DNA of 64,000 nucleotides from Haemophilus aegyptius (GTDB lineage: Bacteria; Pseudomonadota; Gammaproteobacteria; Enterobacterales; Pasteurellaceae): positions 1,240,001 through 1,304,000 of the forward strand of contig NZ_LS483429.1 in NCBI RefSeq assembly GCF_900475885.1. Direction: 5' to 3'. Made by a program: the position numbers and the translations under genes. Below the pieces are notes generated by a model that saw only the letters and a list, made by a program, of their open reading frames with translations, was not told the DNA's origin and did no database searches. This document shows positions 43,882 through 53,780 of the stretch, in pieces (positions within the stretch are counted from its first letter, which is position 1; the number at the start of each line of letters is the position of its first letter).

Positions 43882-44892
43882 TTATAAAATCGATTTAACG
43901 GATTTTCGAATGATAAGCTCAGGGGTTATATCGATACGACTATATTGTTGAACACCTTCATCTTTGTGAGTAATTCGTTCTAACAGAATATTTACTGCCT
44001 GTCTGCCTAAACGTAGTTTTGATTGATGAATGGTGGTTAATGGTGGTGCGTAGAAACGTGAGGCGTGAATATCATCATAGCCGATAATTGACATATCCTC
44101 TGGCACACGCAAGCCTTTTTCTGTTAGTGCTGATATTGCACCGAGCGCCATCACATCGTTACAGCAGAATAGGGCGGTTGGTAATTCCTCTTGAGTTAGT
44201 AAACGATTCATACATTCATAGCCATCTTCAGGCTCAAATGCACCCTCTAGTACCCAAGACGGATTGATTGTTAATTTAGCTTCTTCCATTGCTTTTTCAA
44301 AGCCTTCATAACGCGTTCTTGCGGTAGTTTTATTGAGTTCGCCGCAGATAATCCCGATTTTTTTATGACCGCACTCTATAAGATGTTTGGTTGCTAAATA
44401 ACCGCCATCAAAACTATGATCATCAATCACATCTGTATTGGCATTTGGTCCCCAATCCATTACAACCATTGGAATAGTGGAAAATGATGAAAGTAAATCC
44501 AATGAATCCTGAGTATATTCAGAACACATTACAAGCAAACCATCGACCCTTTTTTTTGCCAACATTTCTAAATGATTTTTGACTTTTTCAGGATCATTTT
44601 GTGTGTTACACAAAAATAAAGAATAACCTTGTCGATAGCAATGTTCTTCAACAGAATGGATTATTTCGGCAAAATACGGTGCTTCACTGGTTGTCACAAT
44701 CATACCAATGGATTTGGTGGTATTGACTTTTAAACTGCGTGCCACAGCACTAGGGGAATAATTAAGTTGTTTAATTGCGGATAACACCGCTTCTTCCGTA
44801 TCTTTTGCAACGAAACGGGTTTTATTAATTACGTGAGATACGGTTGTGGTGGACACACCAGCCATTTTTGCCACATCTTTAATTGTTGCCAT
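43882..44892 (-). CDS. purR: Purine repressor PurR (LacI family)
   Basis: Hypoxanthine/guanine-dependent repressor of purine synthesis. Helix-turn-helix [23 protein letters not shown] at the N-terminus, the hinge helix [10 protein letters not shown], then a periplasmic-binding-like effector domain with [12 protein letters not shown]. 336 residues, E. coli 341. Two PUR boxes lie in the window (14193 and 58154). Divergent from the small YnhF-like gene, as E. coli purR, I believe, is near ynhF. Confidence 0.93.
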   Translation of the reverse strand: MATIKDVAKMAGVSTTTVSHVINKTRFVAKDTEEAVLSAIKQLNYSPSAVARSLKVNTTKSIGMIVTTSEAPYFAEIIHSVEEHCYRQGYSLFLCNTQNDPEKVKNHLEMLAKKRVDGLLVMCSEYTQDSLDLLSSFSTIPMVVMDWGPNANTDVIDDHSFDGGYLATKHLIECGHKKIGIICGELNKTTARTRYEGFEKAMEEAKLTINPSWVLEGAFEPEDGYECMNRLLTQEELPTALFCCNDVMALGAISALTEKGLRVPEDMSIIGYDDIHASRFYAPPLTTIHQSKLRLGRQAVNILLERITHKDEGVQQYSRIDITPELIIRKSVKSIL

Positions 44893-45039
44893 ATATTTAA
44901 ATCCCTAAAAAATTTTTCCTATTATAAAGGTTTGTTGAGAATTTAGTCATCTTTATTGCAAATTTTTTATAAAAAGAAGTGATTTTTTCGTATTATTCTT
45001 GCTAGAATGTCTGCGTTATTTTTTTATGAGGAGAACAAA

Positions 45040-45120
45040 ATGAGCGATTTTGGTTATGCAATGATTATGGTTGTTTTTAGTATGTCTGTTGTCGTGGGGC
45101 TTGCACTTTCAATCTTTTAA
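45040..45120 (+). CDS. Very small YnhF-like membrane protein
   Basis: A 26-residue frame: MSDFGYAMIMVVFSM followed by SVVVGLALSIF, with a good ribosome site (GAGGAGA) seven bases upstream. A single hydrophobic helix with a polar start, like E. coli YnhF (also MS.., VVGL/VGLTAAL near the end). The position beside purR supports the assignment, though the length gives weak statistics. Followed by a terminator of inverted uptake-signal type. Confidence 0.65.
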   Translation: MSDFGYAMIMVVFSMSVVVGLALSIF

Positions 45121-45140
45121 TCAAACCAACTTTTTATTAT

Positions 45141-45171
45141 CACCGCAGTTTTGTTTCTACAAAGTGCGGTG
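45141..45171 (+). terminator. Terminator after the YnhF-like gene
   Basis: CACCGCAGTTTTGT faces ACAAAGTGCGGTG, one arm an uptake-signal core and the other a one-base variant, followed by a run of seven T. Confidence 0.8.
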
Positions 45172-45252
45172 ATTTTTTTCGGTGTTTTGCTTGCCCGTTT
45201 AAAATATGGTAAAACTAATGCCGTTTTATTCACAACATATATAGGAAGTTCT

Positions 45253-46080
45253 ATGTCAAATTTACAAGCAATTATTGAAGCAGCATTTGAAAAACGTGCA
45301 GAAATTACACCAAAAACCGTTGATGCAGAAACGCGCGCGGCAATTGAAGAAGTGATCGAAGGATTAGATTCTGGAAAATATCGTGTAGCCGAAAAAATTG
45401 CTGGCGAATGGGTAACACATCAATGGTTAAAAAAAGCGGTATTGCTATCTTTCCGCATTAACGATAACCAAATCATTGATGGCGCAGAAACAAAATATTA
45501 CGACAAAGTGGCATTAAAATTTGCGGATTACACTGAAGAACGTTTTACTGAAGAAGGTTTTCGTGTTGTGCCTTCTGCAACGGTGCGTAAAGGTGCATAC
45601 ATTTCTAAAAACTGCGTATTAATGCCATCTTATGTAAACATTGGTGCATACGTTGGCGAAGGCACCATGGTAGATACTTGGGCGACGGTAGGCTCTTGTG
45701 CGCAAATTGGTAAAAATGTTCACTTATCGGGTGGCGTAGGCATCGGCGGCGTGTTAGAACCATTACAAGCTAACCCAACTATTATTGGCGATAACTGTTT
45801 TATTGGCGCTCGTTCAGAAGTGGTTGAGGGTGTTATCGTTGAAGATGGTTGTGTTATTTCAATGGGCGTATTCATTGGTCAATCAACCAAAATTTATGAT
45901 CGTGAAACAGGCGAAATTCATTACGGCCGTGTACCAGCAGGTTCTGTGGTGGTATCAGGTAGCCTTCCATCAAAATGTGGAAAATATAGTTTATACTGCG
46001 CAGTAATCGTGAAAAAAGTGGATGCAAAAACTTTAGGAAAAGTGGGCATCAATGAATTATTACGTTCCATTGAAGAATAG
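45253..46080 (+). CDS. dapD: 2,3,4,5-tetrahydropyridine-2,6-dicarboxylate N-succinyltransferase
   Basis: Step of the succinylase branch of lysine and diaminopimelate synthesis. Left-handed beta-helix of hexapeptide repeats (about residues 110-240: [36 protein letters not shown]). The ATG at 45253 gives [18 protein letters not shown], the family start; an upstream open frame to 45151 covers the terminator and lacks homology. 275 residues, as E. coli (274). Confidence 0.96.
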   Translation: MSNLQAIIEAAFEKRAEITPKTVDAETRAAIEEVIEGLDSGKYRVAEKIAGEWVTHQWLKKAVLLSFRINDNQIIDGAETKYYDKVALKFADYTEERFTEEGFRVVPSATVRKGAYISKNCVLMPSYVNIGAYVGEGTMVDTWATVGSCAQIGKNVHLSGGVGIGGVLEPLQANPTIIGDNCFIGARSEVVEGVIVEDGCVISMGVFIGQSTKIYDRETGEIHYGRVPAGSVVVSGSLPSKCGKYSLYCAVIVKKVDAKTLGKVGINELLRSIEE

Positions 46081-46097
46081 TAAAAAATATAAAAAAA

Positions 46098-46119
46098 ACC
46101 GCACTTTTAAAAGTGCGGT
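46098..46119. terminator. Inverted uptake-signal pair between dapD and purA
   Basis: ACCGCACTTTT abuts AAAAGTGCGGT, a perfect stem between convergent genes. Confidence 0.8.
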
Positions 46120-46136
46120 CTGAAAATCAAAAGAAA

Positions 46137-47447
<1,311 letters not shown>

Positions 47448-47524
47448 TTATTCGGTTAAATTAGTCAAATAAACAGTCACTTACTTTACTCTTTTTCAGC
47501 TTTAATCTCAATGATATAAAAGAA

Positions 47525-47552
47525 AAAGTGCGGTGATTTTTCACCGCACTTT
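47525..47552 (-). terminator. Inverted uptake-signal pair after the lysC remnant
   Basis: AAAGTGCGGTGA and TCACCGCACTTT form a 12-base stem around TTTT, just after the lysC remnant on the minus strand. Confidence 0.75.
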
Positions 47553-47563
47553 AGGTTTAAATT

Positions 47564-47929
47564 TTATTCAAATAAGGATTTGTGTAACGAGCGTACAATT
47601 TCATCAGAATGTTCACTTTGTACTAACATACAAACATTGTTGGTACTTGCCCCATAACTAATCATTCGCACATTATAAGATTGAACAGTATCAAAAATAC
47701 GTTTTGCCACACCTGAAGTCATATGCAGATCATTGCTAATTAATTTTTCACGTTCTGTCGCTTTTATACCATTTGCTAAAGCCACTAATAAATTTGTTAC
47801 ACCAGCTGATGCAGAAAGCACAACTACGCGTGTATTGGGATCGGCAATGACAATTTTTGCACAAGCTGTCATCGTATCGTGGTTAGCAACAGATGTTCCG
47901 CCAAATTTGGCGACTGAGAGATGGGGCAT
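47564..47929 (-). pseudogene. lysC: Aspartokinase III remnant with in-frame internal deletion
   Basis: 121 residues: the first ~60 (MPHLSVAKFGGTSVANHDTM, VVLSASAGVTNLLVALANGIK) match the start of LysC, and the last ~60 (LISNDLHMTSGVAKRIFDTV, VRMISYGASTNNVCML) match its C-terminal ACT domain. About 325 residues in between, with the rest of the kinase fold, are absent (E. coli LysC is 449 residues). The joint lies near KATEREK/LISNDL, in frame, so a short protein could still be made, but it cannot be a full kinase. Lysine synthesis must use another aspartokinase. Confidence 0.85.
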
Positions 47930-48166
47930 AAGGTCCTCCTAGATGTTGTGTTTTTTTAGAATAGTGGGTATAGAAATAACGATTTAGGCATTTTTTGTCA
48001 AATAAATTTTAATTAACAATAAATGAACGCATAAAAGAAAAAATAGGATTAGGAAAAATTTGGCTGTTGAGAAAGCCATATAAGTTGTTTAAATGAATAA
48101 AAAATAAGTGATATGCTTCATTAATAACCAAACAAACATAAAATTACTTTTTTTGTAAAAAAGTAT

Positions 48167-48195
48167 TTGACGAGGATCATCAAAATTAGCATAAT
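48167..48195 (+). promoter_or_regulatory. Promoter of the tRNA cluster
   Basis: TTGACG, a 17-base spacer and CATAAT, followed by a GC-rich CGCCCCGC discriminator as in stable-RNA promoters, lie 40 bases before the first tRNA. The remainder of the 306-base gap from 47930 holds no gene that I can see. Confidence 0.75.
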
Positions 48196-48235
48196 ACGCC
48201 CCGCAAAGCCGATATGGTTAAGCAAATTAAGTGAT

Positions 48236-48312
48236 GGCTACATAGCTCAGTTGGTTAGAGCACAACACTCATAATGTTGGGGTCGCAAGTTCGAATCTCG
48301 CTGTAGCCACCA
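48236..48312 (+). tRNA. tRNA-Met (elongator, anticodon CAT)
   Basis: Acceptor arms GGCTACA/TGTAGCC, anticodon stem CAACA/TGTTG around CTCATAA, T-arm GTTCGAATC; CCA is encoded. The sequence is close to E. coli metT and has a mismatch-free acceptor, unlike the initiator. Confidence 0.95.
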
Positions 48313-48317
48313 AATTT

Positions 48318-48402
48318 GCGGGACTGGCGAAATTGGTAGACGCACCAGATTTAGGTTCTGGCGCCGAGAGGTGTGTGGGTTCAAGTCCCTCGTCCCGCAC
48401 CA
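48318..48402 (+). tRNA. tRNA-Leu (anticodon TAG)
   Basis: Class II tRNA with a long variable arm; acceptor GCGGGAC/GTCCCGC, anticodon loop TTTAGGT between CCAGA and TCTGG; encoded CCA. Confidence 0.95.
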
Positions 48403-48430
48403 TTTATCACTTTGTAATTCAAATAGTCGT

Positions 48431-48505
48431 TGGGGTATCGCCAAGCGGTAAGGCACTGGGTTTTGATCTCAGCATTCCTAGGTTCGAATCCTAGTACCCC
48501 AGCCA
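48431..48505 (+). tRNA. tRNA-Gln (anticodon TTG), copy 1
   Basis: TGGGGTA/TACCCCA acceptor, anticodon loop TTTTGAT, T-arm GTTCGAATC, encoded CCA. It is identical to the next copy. Confidence 0.95.
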
Positions 48506-48552
48506 TACTATCAAAAAAGTCTTCTTTATATCCAATCAAAGATTTATCTAAT

Positions 48553-48627
48553 TGGGGTATCGCCAAGCGGTAAGGCACTGGGTTTTGATCTCAGCATTCC
48601 TAGGTTCGAATCCTAGTACCCCAGCCA
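48553..48627 (+). tRNA. tRNA-Gln (anticodon TTG), copy 2
   Basis: Identical in sequence to the copy at 48431-48505; a tandem duplication with a 47-base spacer. Order Met-Leu-Gln-Gln resembles the E. coli metT operon, which has further genes. Confidence 0.95.
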
Positions 48628-48720
48628 TATTTTCAATATCTTCGTAATAACTTACAAAAATCGTTATTTAATAAAAAATTGAAGTTTAGATATTTATTGA
48701 GAAACAATGAATATGTAAGA

Positions 48721-48751
48721 AAAAAGCTAAGATGAATGTCTTAGCTTTTTT
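48721..48751. terminator. Terminator between the tRNA cluster and rplY
   Basis: AAAAAAGCTAAGA-type arm (AAGCTAAGA) and TCTTAGCTT form a stem flanked by A and T runs, so it can act in both directions. Confidence 0.85.
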
Positions 48752-48780
48752 GTTATTTTATTTAAATGCGTGAACTAGAA

Positions 48781-49068
48781 TTATGCACGTTTGAAGTCAA
48801 TGTGAACCAATTTTGGTTTGAATGGGTGACGTTGCATTGCTTGTACTTTAACTGCAACTTCTTTACCATCTACTACTAAAGTGATCACTTCAGAATAGAA
48901 AGATTCATGTGCTTGCGCGTTGTTTAATTCATCGTGGTTTAAGATGATTGAAACTGGCTCTTCACTGCCACCATAAACAATTGCAGGGATTTGACCATTG
49001 TTACGCAGGCGGCGGCTCGCACCCTTACCTTGCGTAGTACGAACTTCAGCGTTAAATTTAAATGCCAT
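48781..49068 (-). CDS. rplY: Ribosomal protein L25
   Basis: Binds 5S rRNA. Short single-domain form (95 residues): [23 protein letters not shown] and the C-terminal [14 protein letters not shown] near-consensus promoter (49196-49168) gives a leader of about 90 bases with hairpins (CTCAA/TTGAG), where autogenous control is possible. Confidence 0.95.
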   Translation of the reverse strand: MAFKFNAEVRTTQGKGASRRLRNNGQIPAIVYGGSEEPVSIILNHDELNNAQAHESFYSEVITLVVDGKEVAVKVQAMQRHPFKPKLVHIDFKRA

Positions 49069-49167
49069 TTTTATGTTCTCTTGAAATTAAATGTTAAAAG
49101 AAAGAAAATCGCAGGCGACCCAGCAATTTTCCTAAAACCGCTCAAAGACAAGCCTTGAGAGCCGTGG

Positions 49168-49196
49168 ATTATAGAATATCCTTATTTTCAAATCAA
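49168..49196 (-). promoter_or_regulatory. Promoter of rplY
   Basis: TTGATT, 17-base spacer, TATAAT on the minus strand, starting near 49161; the leader to the ATG is about 92 bases long and includes stem CTCAA/TTGAG. Confidence 0.7.
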
Positions 49197-49280
49197 ACTT
49201 TTTTCTAGGCTTTTTGATTTGAAAAGATTAAAATGTGAACCAATTTTTTATCACATCTATTAATAAAAAAGCAGGAACAA

Positions 49281-49886
49281 ATGGAATTTTTAATTGGATT
49301 TTTTACTGAATATGGTTATTGGGCTGTTCTTTTTGTTTTAATTATTTGTGGATTTGGTGTACCTATTCCAGAAGATATAACATTAGTTTCAGGTGGTGTC
49401 ATTGCGGGGCTTTATCCAGAAAATGTCAATTCTCATTTGATGTTGCTGGTTAGTATGATTGGTGTGCTTGCTGGCGATTCCTGTATGTATTGGCTTGGTC
49501 GAATTTATGGCACGAAAATTTTACGTTTCCGACCAATACGTAGAATCGTAACATTACAGCGTTTAAGAATGGTGCGTGAAAAATTCAGCCAATACGGCAA
49601 TCGAGTACTGTTTGTTGCACGATTTTTACCCGGTTTACGTGCTCCAATTTATATGGTATCAGGTATTACACGCCGTGTAAGTTATGTTCGTTTTGTTTTA
49701 ATAGATTTCTGTGCTGCGATTATTTCTGTACCTATTTGGATTTATCTTGGGGAATTGGGGGCTAAAAATTTAGATTGGCTACATACACAAATTCAAAAAG
49801 GTCAAATTGTGATTTATATATTTGTTGGGTTACTTGTACTATTCTTTTTTTGGAAATGGAAAAAATCTAAAAAATCAACGCAATAA
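49281..49886 (+). CDS. DedA-family membrane protein
   Basis: Inner-membrane protein of the SNARE-associated/DedA family, members of which flip undecaprenyl phosphate or other lipids. About five hydrophobic segments, with the family motifs GVPIPEDITLVSGG (about residues 26-39), GDSCMYWLGRIYG and RFLPGLRAPIYMVSG-type (ARFLPGLRAPIY). 201 residues. Confidence 0.85.
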   Translation: MEFLIGFFTEYGYWAVLFVLIICGFGVPIPEDITLVSGGVIAGLYPENVNSHLMLLVSMIGVLAGDSCMYWLGRIYGTKILRFRPIRRIVTLQRLRMVREKFSQYGNRVLFVARFLPGLRAPIYMVSGITRRVSYVRFVLIDFCAAIISVPIWIYLGELGAKNLDWLHTQIQKGQIVIYIFVGLLVLFFFWKWKKSKKSTQ

Positions 49887-49898
49887 TAGAATAATAAA

Positions 49899-49926
49899 CG
49901 GCTAAAAATATTTCTATTTTTAGCCG
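49899..49926. terminator. Bidirectional terminator between the DedA gene and zapG
   Basis: CGGCTAAAAATA and TATTTTTAGCCG pair around TTTC, between convergent genes; an uptake-signal-like GCCGCACTTTTT tail follows. Confidence 0.8.
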
Positions 49927-49932
49927 CACTTT

Positions 49933-50337
49933 TTAATTTTCTTCTTTATTTTCTTTAAATAAGCCTGATGCACCATCCGAATAATCTCTAGGCTGTTCAT
50001 TTTGAGATTTATCTGTTGCAGTAATTAACTGTTGGGTGAATAAACCTTTGTGATCTTTTTCGCCCAGTAAATTATTGGAGGAAGTTGCGTAGTGGCGATA
50101 AAGTTTTTGATAATCGTTAATTAAGGTTTTGAATAACTCAGCACTTTCTGCAAAATGTTTTTCGATTTGCGCCTTTTGTGTATCAAGTTGGGTTTTGACT
50201 GTTTTTAATTCAGCCTCTGTTTTAGCTTGATGTTTTACCGAGCCTTTGGTTAAACGCACAATAATGTAACCAATAAATAACCCAACAATAAAAGCGATAC
50301 CAATCGCTACCCAAATTTCATTTGTCCAATTTTCCAT
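49933..50337 (-). CDS. zapG: Z-ring/elongasome associated protein ZapG (YhcB, DUF1043)
   Basis: Single-pass membrane protein that links peptidoglycan synthesis to division. N-terminal membrane helix (AIGIAFIVGLFIGYIIVRL, about 11-29), then a coiled-coil region (about 35-75) with AESAELFKTLINDYQKLYRHYA, and the conserved end PRDYSDGASGLF. 134 residues, as E. coli YhcB (132). Confidence 0.88.
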   Translation of the reverse strand: MENWTNEIWVAIGIAFIVGLFIGYIIVRLTKGSVKHQAKTEAELKTVKTQLDTQKAQIEKHFAESAELFKTLINDYQKLYRHYATSSNNLLGEKDHKGLFTQQLITATDKSQNEQPRDYSDGASGLFKENKEEN

Positions 50338-50367
50338 AATATTCTCCTGTTTATTCGGCTTAAAAAA

Positions 50368-50718
50368 CTAACAAGTTGCAATAATAACAATTTCAACTTT
50401 CCAACGAGGATCCGCTAATTTAGCTTCCACTGTCGCTCGACTTGGTGGACTAACATGATCGACCCATTCATCCCAAGCTTGATTTAATTGTGCATAATCT
50501 TGCATGTCTGCCAAGAAAATTTGTGCGGTTAAAATGTTGCTTTTATTGGAGCCAATTTCTGATAACAATTTATCAATTAAACCTAATACTTCTTTGGTTT
50601 GTTCGTAGGCATTTTGCTCGATGGTTAATTCTGGAACTTGCCCTGCACAATAGGCGAGGTTGTTATGAATTGAAACTTCACTTAAACGTGCACTGGGTAA
50701 AATGCGTTGAATTGTCAT
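50368..50718 (-). CDS. RidA/YoaB-family protein
   Basis: Rid-fold (YjgF/YER057c/UK114) protein, similar to E. coli YoaB; RidA itself hydrolyses reactive enamine/imine intermediates, but the YoaB branch has no fixed activity. Signature PPSRATVEAKLADPRWKVEIVIIA at the end includes the conserved R-x-x-V-x; the N-terminal part has GQVPEL. 116 residues. Confidence 0.8.
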   Translation of the reverse strand: MTIQRILPSARLSEVSIHNNLAYCAGQVPELTIEQNAYEQTKEVLGLIDKLLSEIGSNKSNILTAQIFLADMQDYAQLNQAWDEWVDHVSPPSRATVEAKLADPRWKVEIVIIATC

Positions 50719-50829
50719 AGGGTTCTCCTTTGGGGTGTTTTCTTCTATTCTAAATAGCCTTTACTGCTTTGTAAAATCCTCTTTACTAGGCTAAAATACC
50801 CGACAATTATTCTCAATTATTTAATCATT

Positions 50830-51546
50830 ATGAAACTGCTTATCTCTAATCAGCATGGCGCTATTGTTATGGCATTGGTGCCTTTTATTTACGGCATGTT
50901 GCTTGCTAATCCAGTATGGGCACACTTATTTTTATTATTAGGATGGTTTTCGCTTTATTTGATGACTTATCCTTTTTTGAATTTGTTTAAAGGTAAAAAT
51001 CTTGAGTTATATAAAAAATGGTCTGTGATTTATTTTGCTGCCGCCGTGATTTTTGCGATTCCTGCGTTAATTTATAATTGGCAAGTGTTGTATTTTATGT
51101 TTGCCATGTTACCGTTTGTTGCGGTGAATATTTATTTCACCAAGAAAAAAGATGAGCGCAATTTATGGAATGACTTGGCAGGGATCTTAATTTTTGCTCT
51201 AGCTGGAATGGGATCTTATTATTTTTCTGACCGCACTTTTGATGAAAAAATACTTTGGGTGGCGATTTACCCAACATTATTTTTTATTGGAACAACACTT
51301 TATGTAAAATCAATGATGCGTGAACGAAAAAATCCACGTTATTTTTGGGCATCAGTGATTTTTCACTTATTATGTGTGCTGATTTTTGTGGTTTCGCAAC
51401 AATTTATTTTAGCATTAGCTTTTGTGCCTGGATTAGTGCGAGCCGTTTATTTGCCCACTAAAAAGCTTTCTGTTATGCAAGTTGGACTAATCGAATTTGC
51501 GATTACTGCCGTGTTTTTTATTTTACTTTTAGTAGCAACTTTATAA
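50830..51546 (+). CDS. YwiC-like membrane protein
   Basis: Integral membrane protein of the YwiC family with no known role. 238 residues with about seven hydrophobic segments; NQHGAIVMALVPFIYG at the start is the family mark. The Sel1-repeat gene follows directly, with one stop codon between the two frames. Confidence 0.75.
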   Translation: MKLLISNQHGAIVMALVPFIYGMLLANPVWAHLFLLLGWFSLYLMTYPFLNLFKGKNLELYKKWSVIYFAAAVIFAIPALIYNWQVLYFMFAMLPFVAVNIYFTKKKDERNLWNDLAGILIFALAGMGSYYFSDRTFDEKILWVAIYPTLFFIGTTLYVKSMMRERKNPRYFWASVIFHLLCVLIFVVSQQFILALAFVPGLVRAVYLPTKKLSVMQVGLIEFAITAVFFILLLVATL

Positions 51547-52089
51547 ATGAAATTGAAGTTATTTTTTCATATAGTATTACTTTGTTTTAGTTTGCCTGTT
51601 TGGGCGATGAAAACCATTGATATTACAGCGAATTCGAAAATGGATGATCAAGCAAGAATGAATTTGGCACAAGAGTTTGCCAATAAACAACAATGGATCG
51701 ACGTTTTCAATATTATGTATCCAATGGCGTTAGAAGGAAATATCACTGCTCAAAGCAATCTAGGTATGTTATATAACCTTGGGCGTGGCACGGTGAGAGA
51801 CTATGAAAAGGCTTATTGGTGGTTTAGCGAAGCGGCAGAGAAGGGCAGCGTGAAAGGGCTAAATAATCTTGGCGTTATGTATCTGCGTGGCGATTACGTC
51901 AAACAAAATACAGAGCAGACCATTAAGCTTTTTGAACGTACAGCTCGAGCTAAAGATACGGATGCGATGATGATGTTAAGTAATATTTATCTCTCACAAA
52001 ACCAGCCTGAAAAATCATTGGAATGGCTGAAAAAAGCAGCTGAATTAGGCAATAAGGAAGCAAAACAGCGTTTATCTAGTCAGCCATAA
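51547..52089 (+). CDS. Sel1-repeat periplasmic protein
   Basis: Signal peptide about 1-20 ([15 protein letters not shown]), then three or more Sel1-like repeats ([27 protein letters not shown] and [17 protein letters not shown], in parts) of about 36 residues each. Such repeats bind proteins; the partner is unknown. 180 residues. It starts right at the end of the YwiC-like gene. Confidence 0.75.
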   Translation: MKLKLFFHIVLLCFSLPVWAMKTIDITANSKMDDQARMNLAQEFANKQQWIDVFNIMYPMALEGNITAQSNLGMLYNLGRGTVRDYEKAYWWFSEAAEKGSVKGLNNLGVMYLRGDYVKQNTEQTIKLFERTARAKDTDAMMMLSNIYLSQNQPEKSLEWLKKAAELGNKEAKQRLSSQP

Positions 52090-52131
52090 TCTTAAAAGTG
52101 CGGTTATTTTAACCGCACAAATTTCACACCG

Positions 52132-52509
52132 CTATGTTGATAGTAATGTCATTGGATCTTCATCATTCAATGCTGTTCTCTCTCGTAATTCAATTAATTT
52201 CATCCGTAAATGGGCAAGTTCATGAATTCTTGTCACCACCTCTTTAATATGTTTGTCCAACACGCGATTAATTTCTTCTGCTTGTTGTTTTGATGCATTT
52301 TCTAAATTAAGCAGATTTTTTACCTCACTTAATGAAATATCCAAATTTCGGCAGTTACAAATAAATGATAAACGTTGTAAATGCTCTTCATTGTATTGAC
52401 GAAAATTACCTGACGTGCGTTTGGGTGCGGGAATTAAGCCTTGTTGTTCATAATAACGAATGGTTTCTACGGTACAGCCTAGGGCTTTAGCAAGTTCTCC
52501 AATTTTCAT
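52132..52509 (-). CDS. nimR: MerR-family nickel regulator NimR
   Basis: MerR activator that, in H. influenzae, is reported to control the nickel import operon next to it. N-terminal helix-turn-helix MKIGELAKALGCTVETIRYYEQQGLIPAP (in part), then a coiled coil and a short C-terminus (LRMKLIELRERTALNDEDP) that lacks the paired cysteines of mercury or zinc members (cysteines seen at the FICNCRNLD segment only). 125 residues, divergent from nikK. Confidence 0.85.
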   Translation of the reverse strand: MKIGELAKALGCTVETIRYYEQQGLIPAPKRTSGNFRQYNEEHLQRLSFICNCRNLDISLSEVKNLLNLENASKQQAEEINRVLDKHIKEVVTRIHELAHLRMKLIELRERTALNDEDPMTLLST

Positions 52510-52529
52510 TAACTACCTTAAAAAATGAC

Positions 52530-52560
52530 TTGACTCTAAAGTTACTTCATATTTTATCAT
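52530..52560 (+). promoter_or_regulatory. MerR-type promoter of nikKLMQO
   Basis: TTGACT (52530-52535) and TATCAT (52555-52560) are 19 bases apart, the long spacer that MerR proteins need; the spacer holds a dyad AAGT-T-ACTT at 52539-52547. Confidence 0.75.
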
Positions 52561-52598
52561 ATGCCCACATTTTCTTAAACAAACAAGGAGTATCCAAA

Positions 52599-53282
52599 AT
52601 GGAATTAAAAAAAATCGCAATGGGATTAACCGCGCTTTTAGGTATATCTGTTGCTAATGCGCATAATGTTTGGCTTGAGCCTGCTTCATCACAAGGTGAA
52701 TACGTGGTGAAATTTGGACATGAACAAACTGAAACCTATCCAGAATCTAAACTTAAATCTATTCAAGCCTTAAATGCGCAAGGGAAATTAACCACAGTTG
52801 ATTATCAATTTAGAAATGGCGAAGCCTATCTTATGCCTAAATCAGATTTAGTATTCCTTCATTTTGATAATGGTGTATGGTCAAAATTACCAAGCGGTAA
52901 ATACGTGGAAAAAACAAAACGTGAGGAACCAACTGCTGAATTTAGTACCAATCCTGTTAAATTTGGTAAAGCGATTTTGAAATGGGATGCTGAATCTTTC
53001 AAATCTCATCAACAAGCTTACGAATTAATTCCTCAAGAAAAAGCGCAAGCGAACAAACCACTTTCTATCCTTGTGTTACATAATGGTAAACCCGTTCAAG
53101 GTATTAAAGTGGGTGTAAGTGAAGATGCACCGTTCAATTTAACCAATGAAAAAGGTATTGCTCAATTTACGCCAACTAAAGGATTTAATAAAGTATGGGC
53201 AGAGTTTGAGGAAAATGTGACGAATAATGCAGATTACGATCGTCGCTCTGTGGAATATATGCTAACTTTTGATGCACAATAA
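52599..53282 (+). CDS. nikK: Nickel ECF transporter accessory protein NikK
   Basis: Periplasmic DUF4198-type protein of the nickel uptake operon. Signal peptide MELKKIAMGLTALLGISVANA ending just before HNVWLEPAS, the histidine-led mature start typical for metal-related DUF4198 proteins. The ATG at 52599 follows AAGGAG; a frame from 52530 spans the promoter. 227 residues. Confidence 0.85.
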   Translation: MELKKIAMGLTALLGISVANAHNVWLEPASSQGEYVVKFGHEQTETYPESKLKSIQALNAQGKLTTVDYQFRNGEAYLMPKSDLVFLHFDNGVWSKLPSGKYVEKTKREEPTAEFSTNPVKFGKAILKWDAESFKSHQQAYELIPQEKAQANKPLSILVLHNGKPVQGIKVGVSEDAPFNLTNEKGIAQFTPTKGFNKVWAEFEENVTNNADYDRRSVEYMLTFDAQ

Positions 53283-53294
53283 TATGGATTTGGG

Positions 53295-53780
53295 ATGAAA
53301 AAAGTTGTTTTTTTAACCGCACTTTTTGCAGCTTGCTATCTCCCCAATGCTTATGCTCACGCACTTTATGTGTTTGCCCAATATGATGGGCAAACACTCT
53401 CTGGCAAATCCTATTATTCTGATATGACCCCAGCGGCTGAAACTTATTTAGAAGTTTTCCGCTCAGGTGTTTCTGATCCTGTTTTAACTGGAAAAACAGA
53501 CCGCCAAGGCGCATTTAAGCTTTCGATTACTGATGTACCACATACCACCTTAAAAGTTGTGGTGGAAGGAGAGGAAGGACATCGTGCGTCTGTTGTTGCG
53601 GCTCATACCTCTGCTGAAAATCAAAGCGGTGCAGATTTAATGCTGCTTCGTGAAGATATTGCGCATTTAAAAGATAAAATTTATTTGCATGATATTTTGG
53701 GTGGCATCGGTTATATCGTTGGTATTGCTGGACTTATTGCTTTACGTAATGCGCGTAAAATTAAACAAGGACGTATTTAA
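53295..53780 (+). CDS. nikL: Nickel ECF transporter accessory protein NikL
   Basis: Signal peptide MKKVVFLTALFAACYLPNAYA then mature HALYVFAQYDGQ; a periplasmic beta domain, and a C-terminal membrane helix (GGIGYIVGIAGLIALRNAR) followed by a basic end. 161 residues. It works with NikK and NikM in nickel import (Nik(MN)QO systems use NikN; here NikL/K). Overlaps nikM by one base. Confidence 0.85.
   Translation: MKKVVFLTALFAACYLPNAYAHALYVFAQYDGQTLSGKSYYSDMTPAAETYLEVFRSGVSDPVLTGKTDRQGAFKLSITDVPHTTLKVVVEGEEGHRASVVAAHTSAENQSGADLMLLREDIAHLKDKIYLHDILGGIGYIVGIAGLIALRNARKIKQGRI

Noticed and set aside
45151-45252. N-terminal extension of dapD
   Set aside because: It overlaps a terminator and the ATG at 45253 gives the known start.
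48431-48627. CRISPR-like direct repeats
   Set aside because: The two 75-base repeats are tandem tRNA-Gln genes; no CRISPR array was seen in the window.
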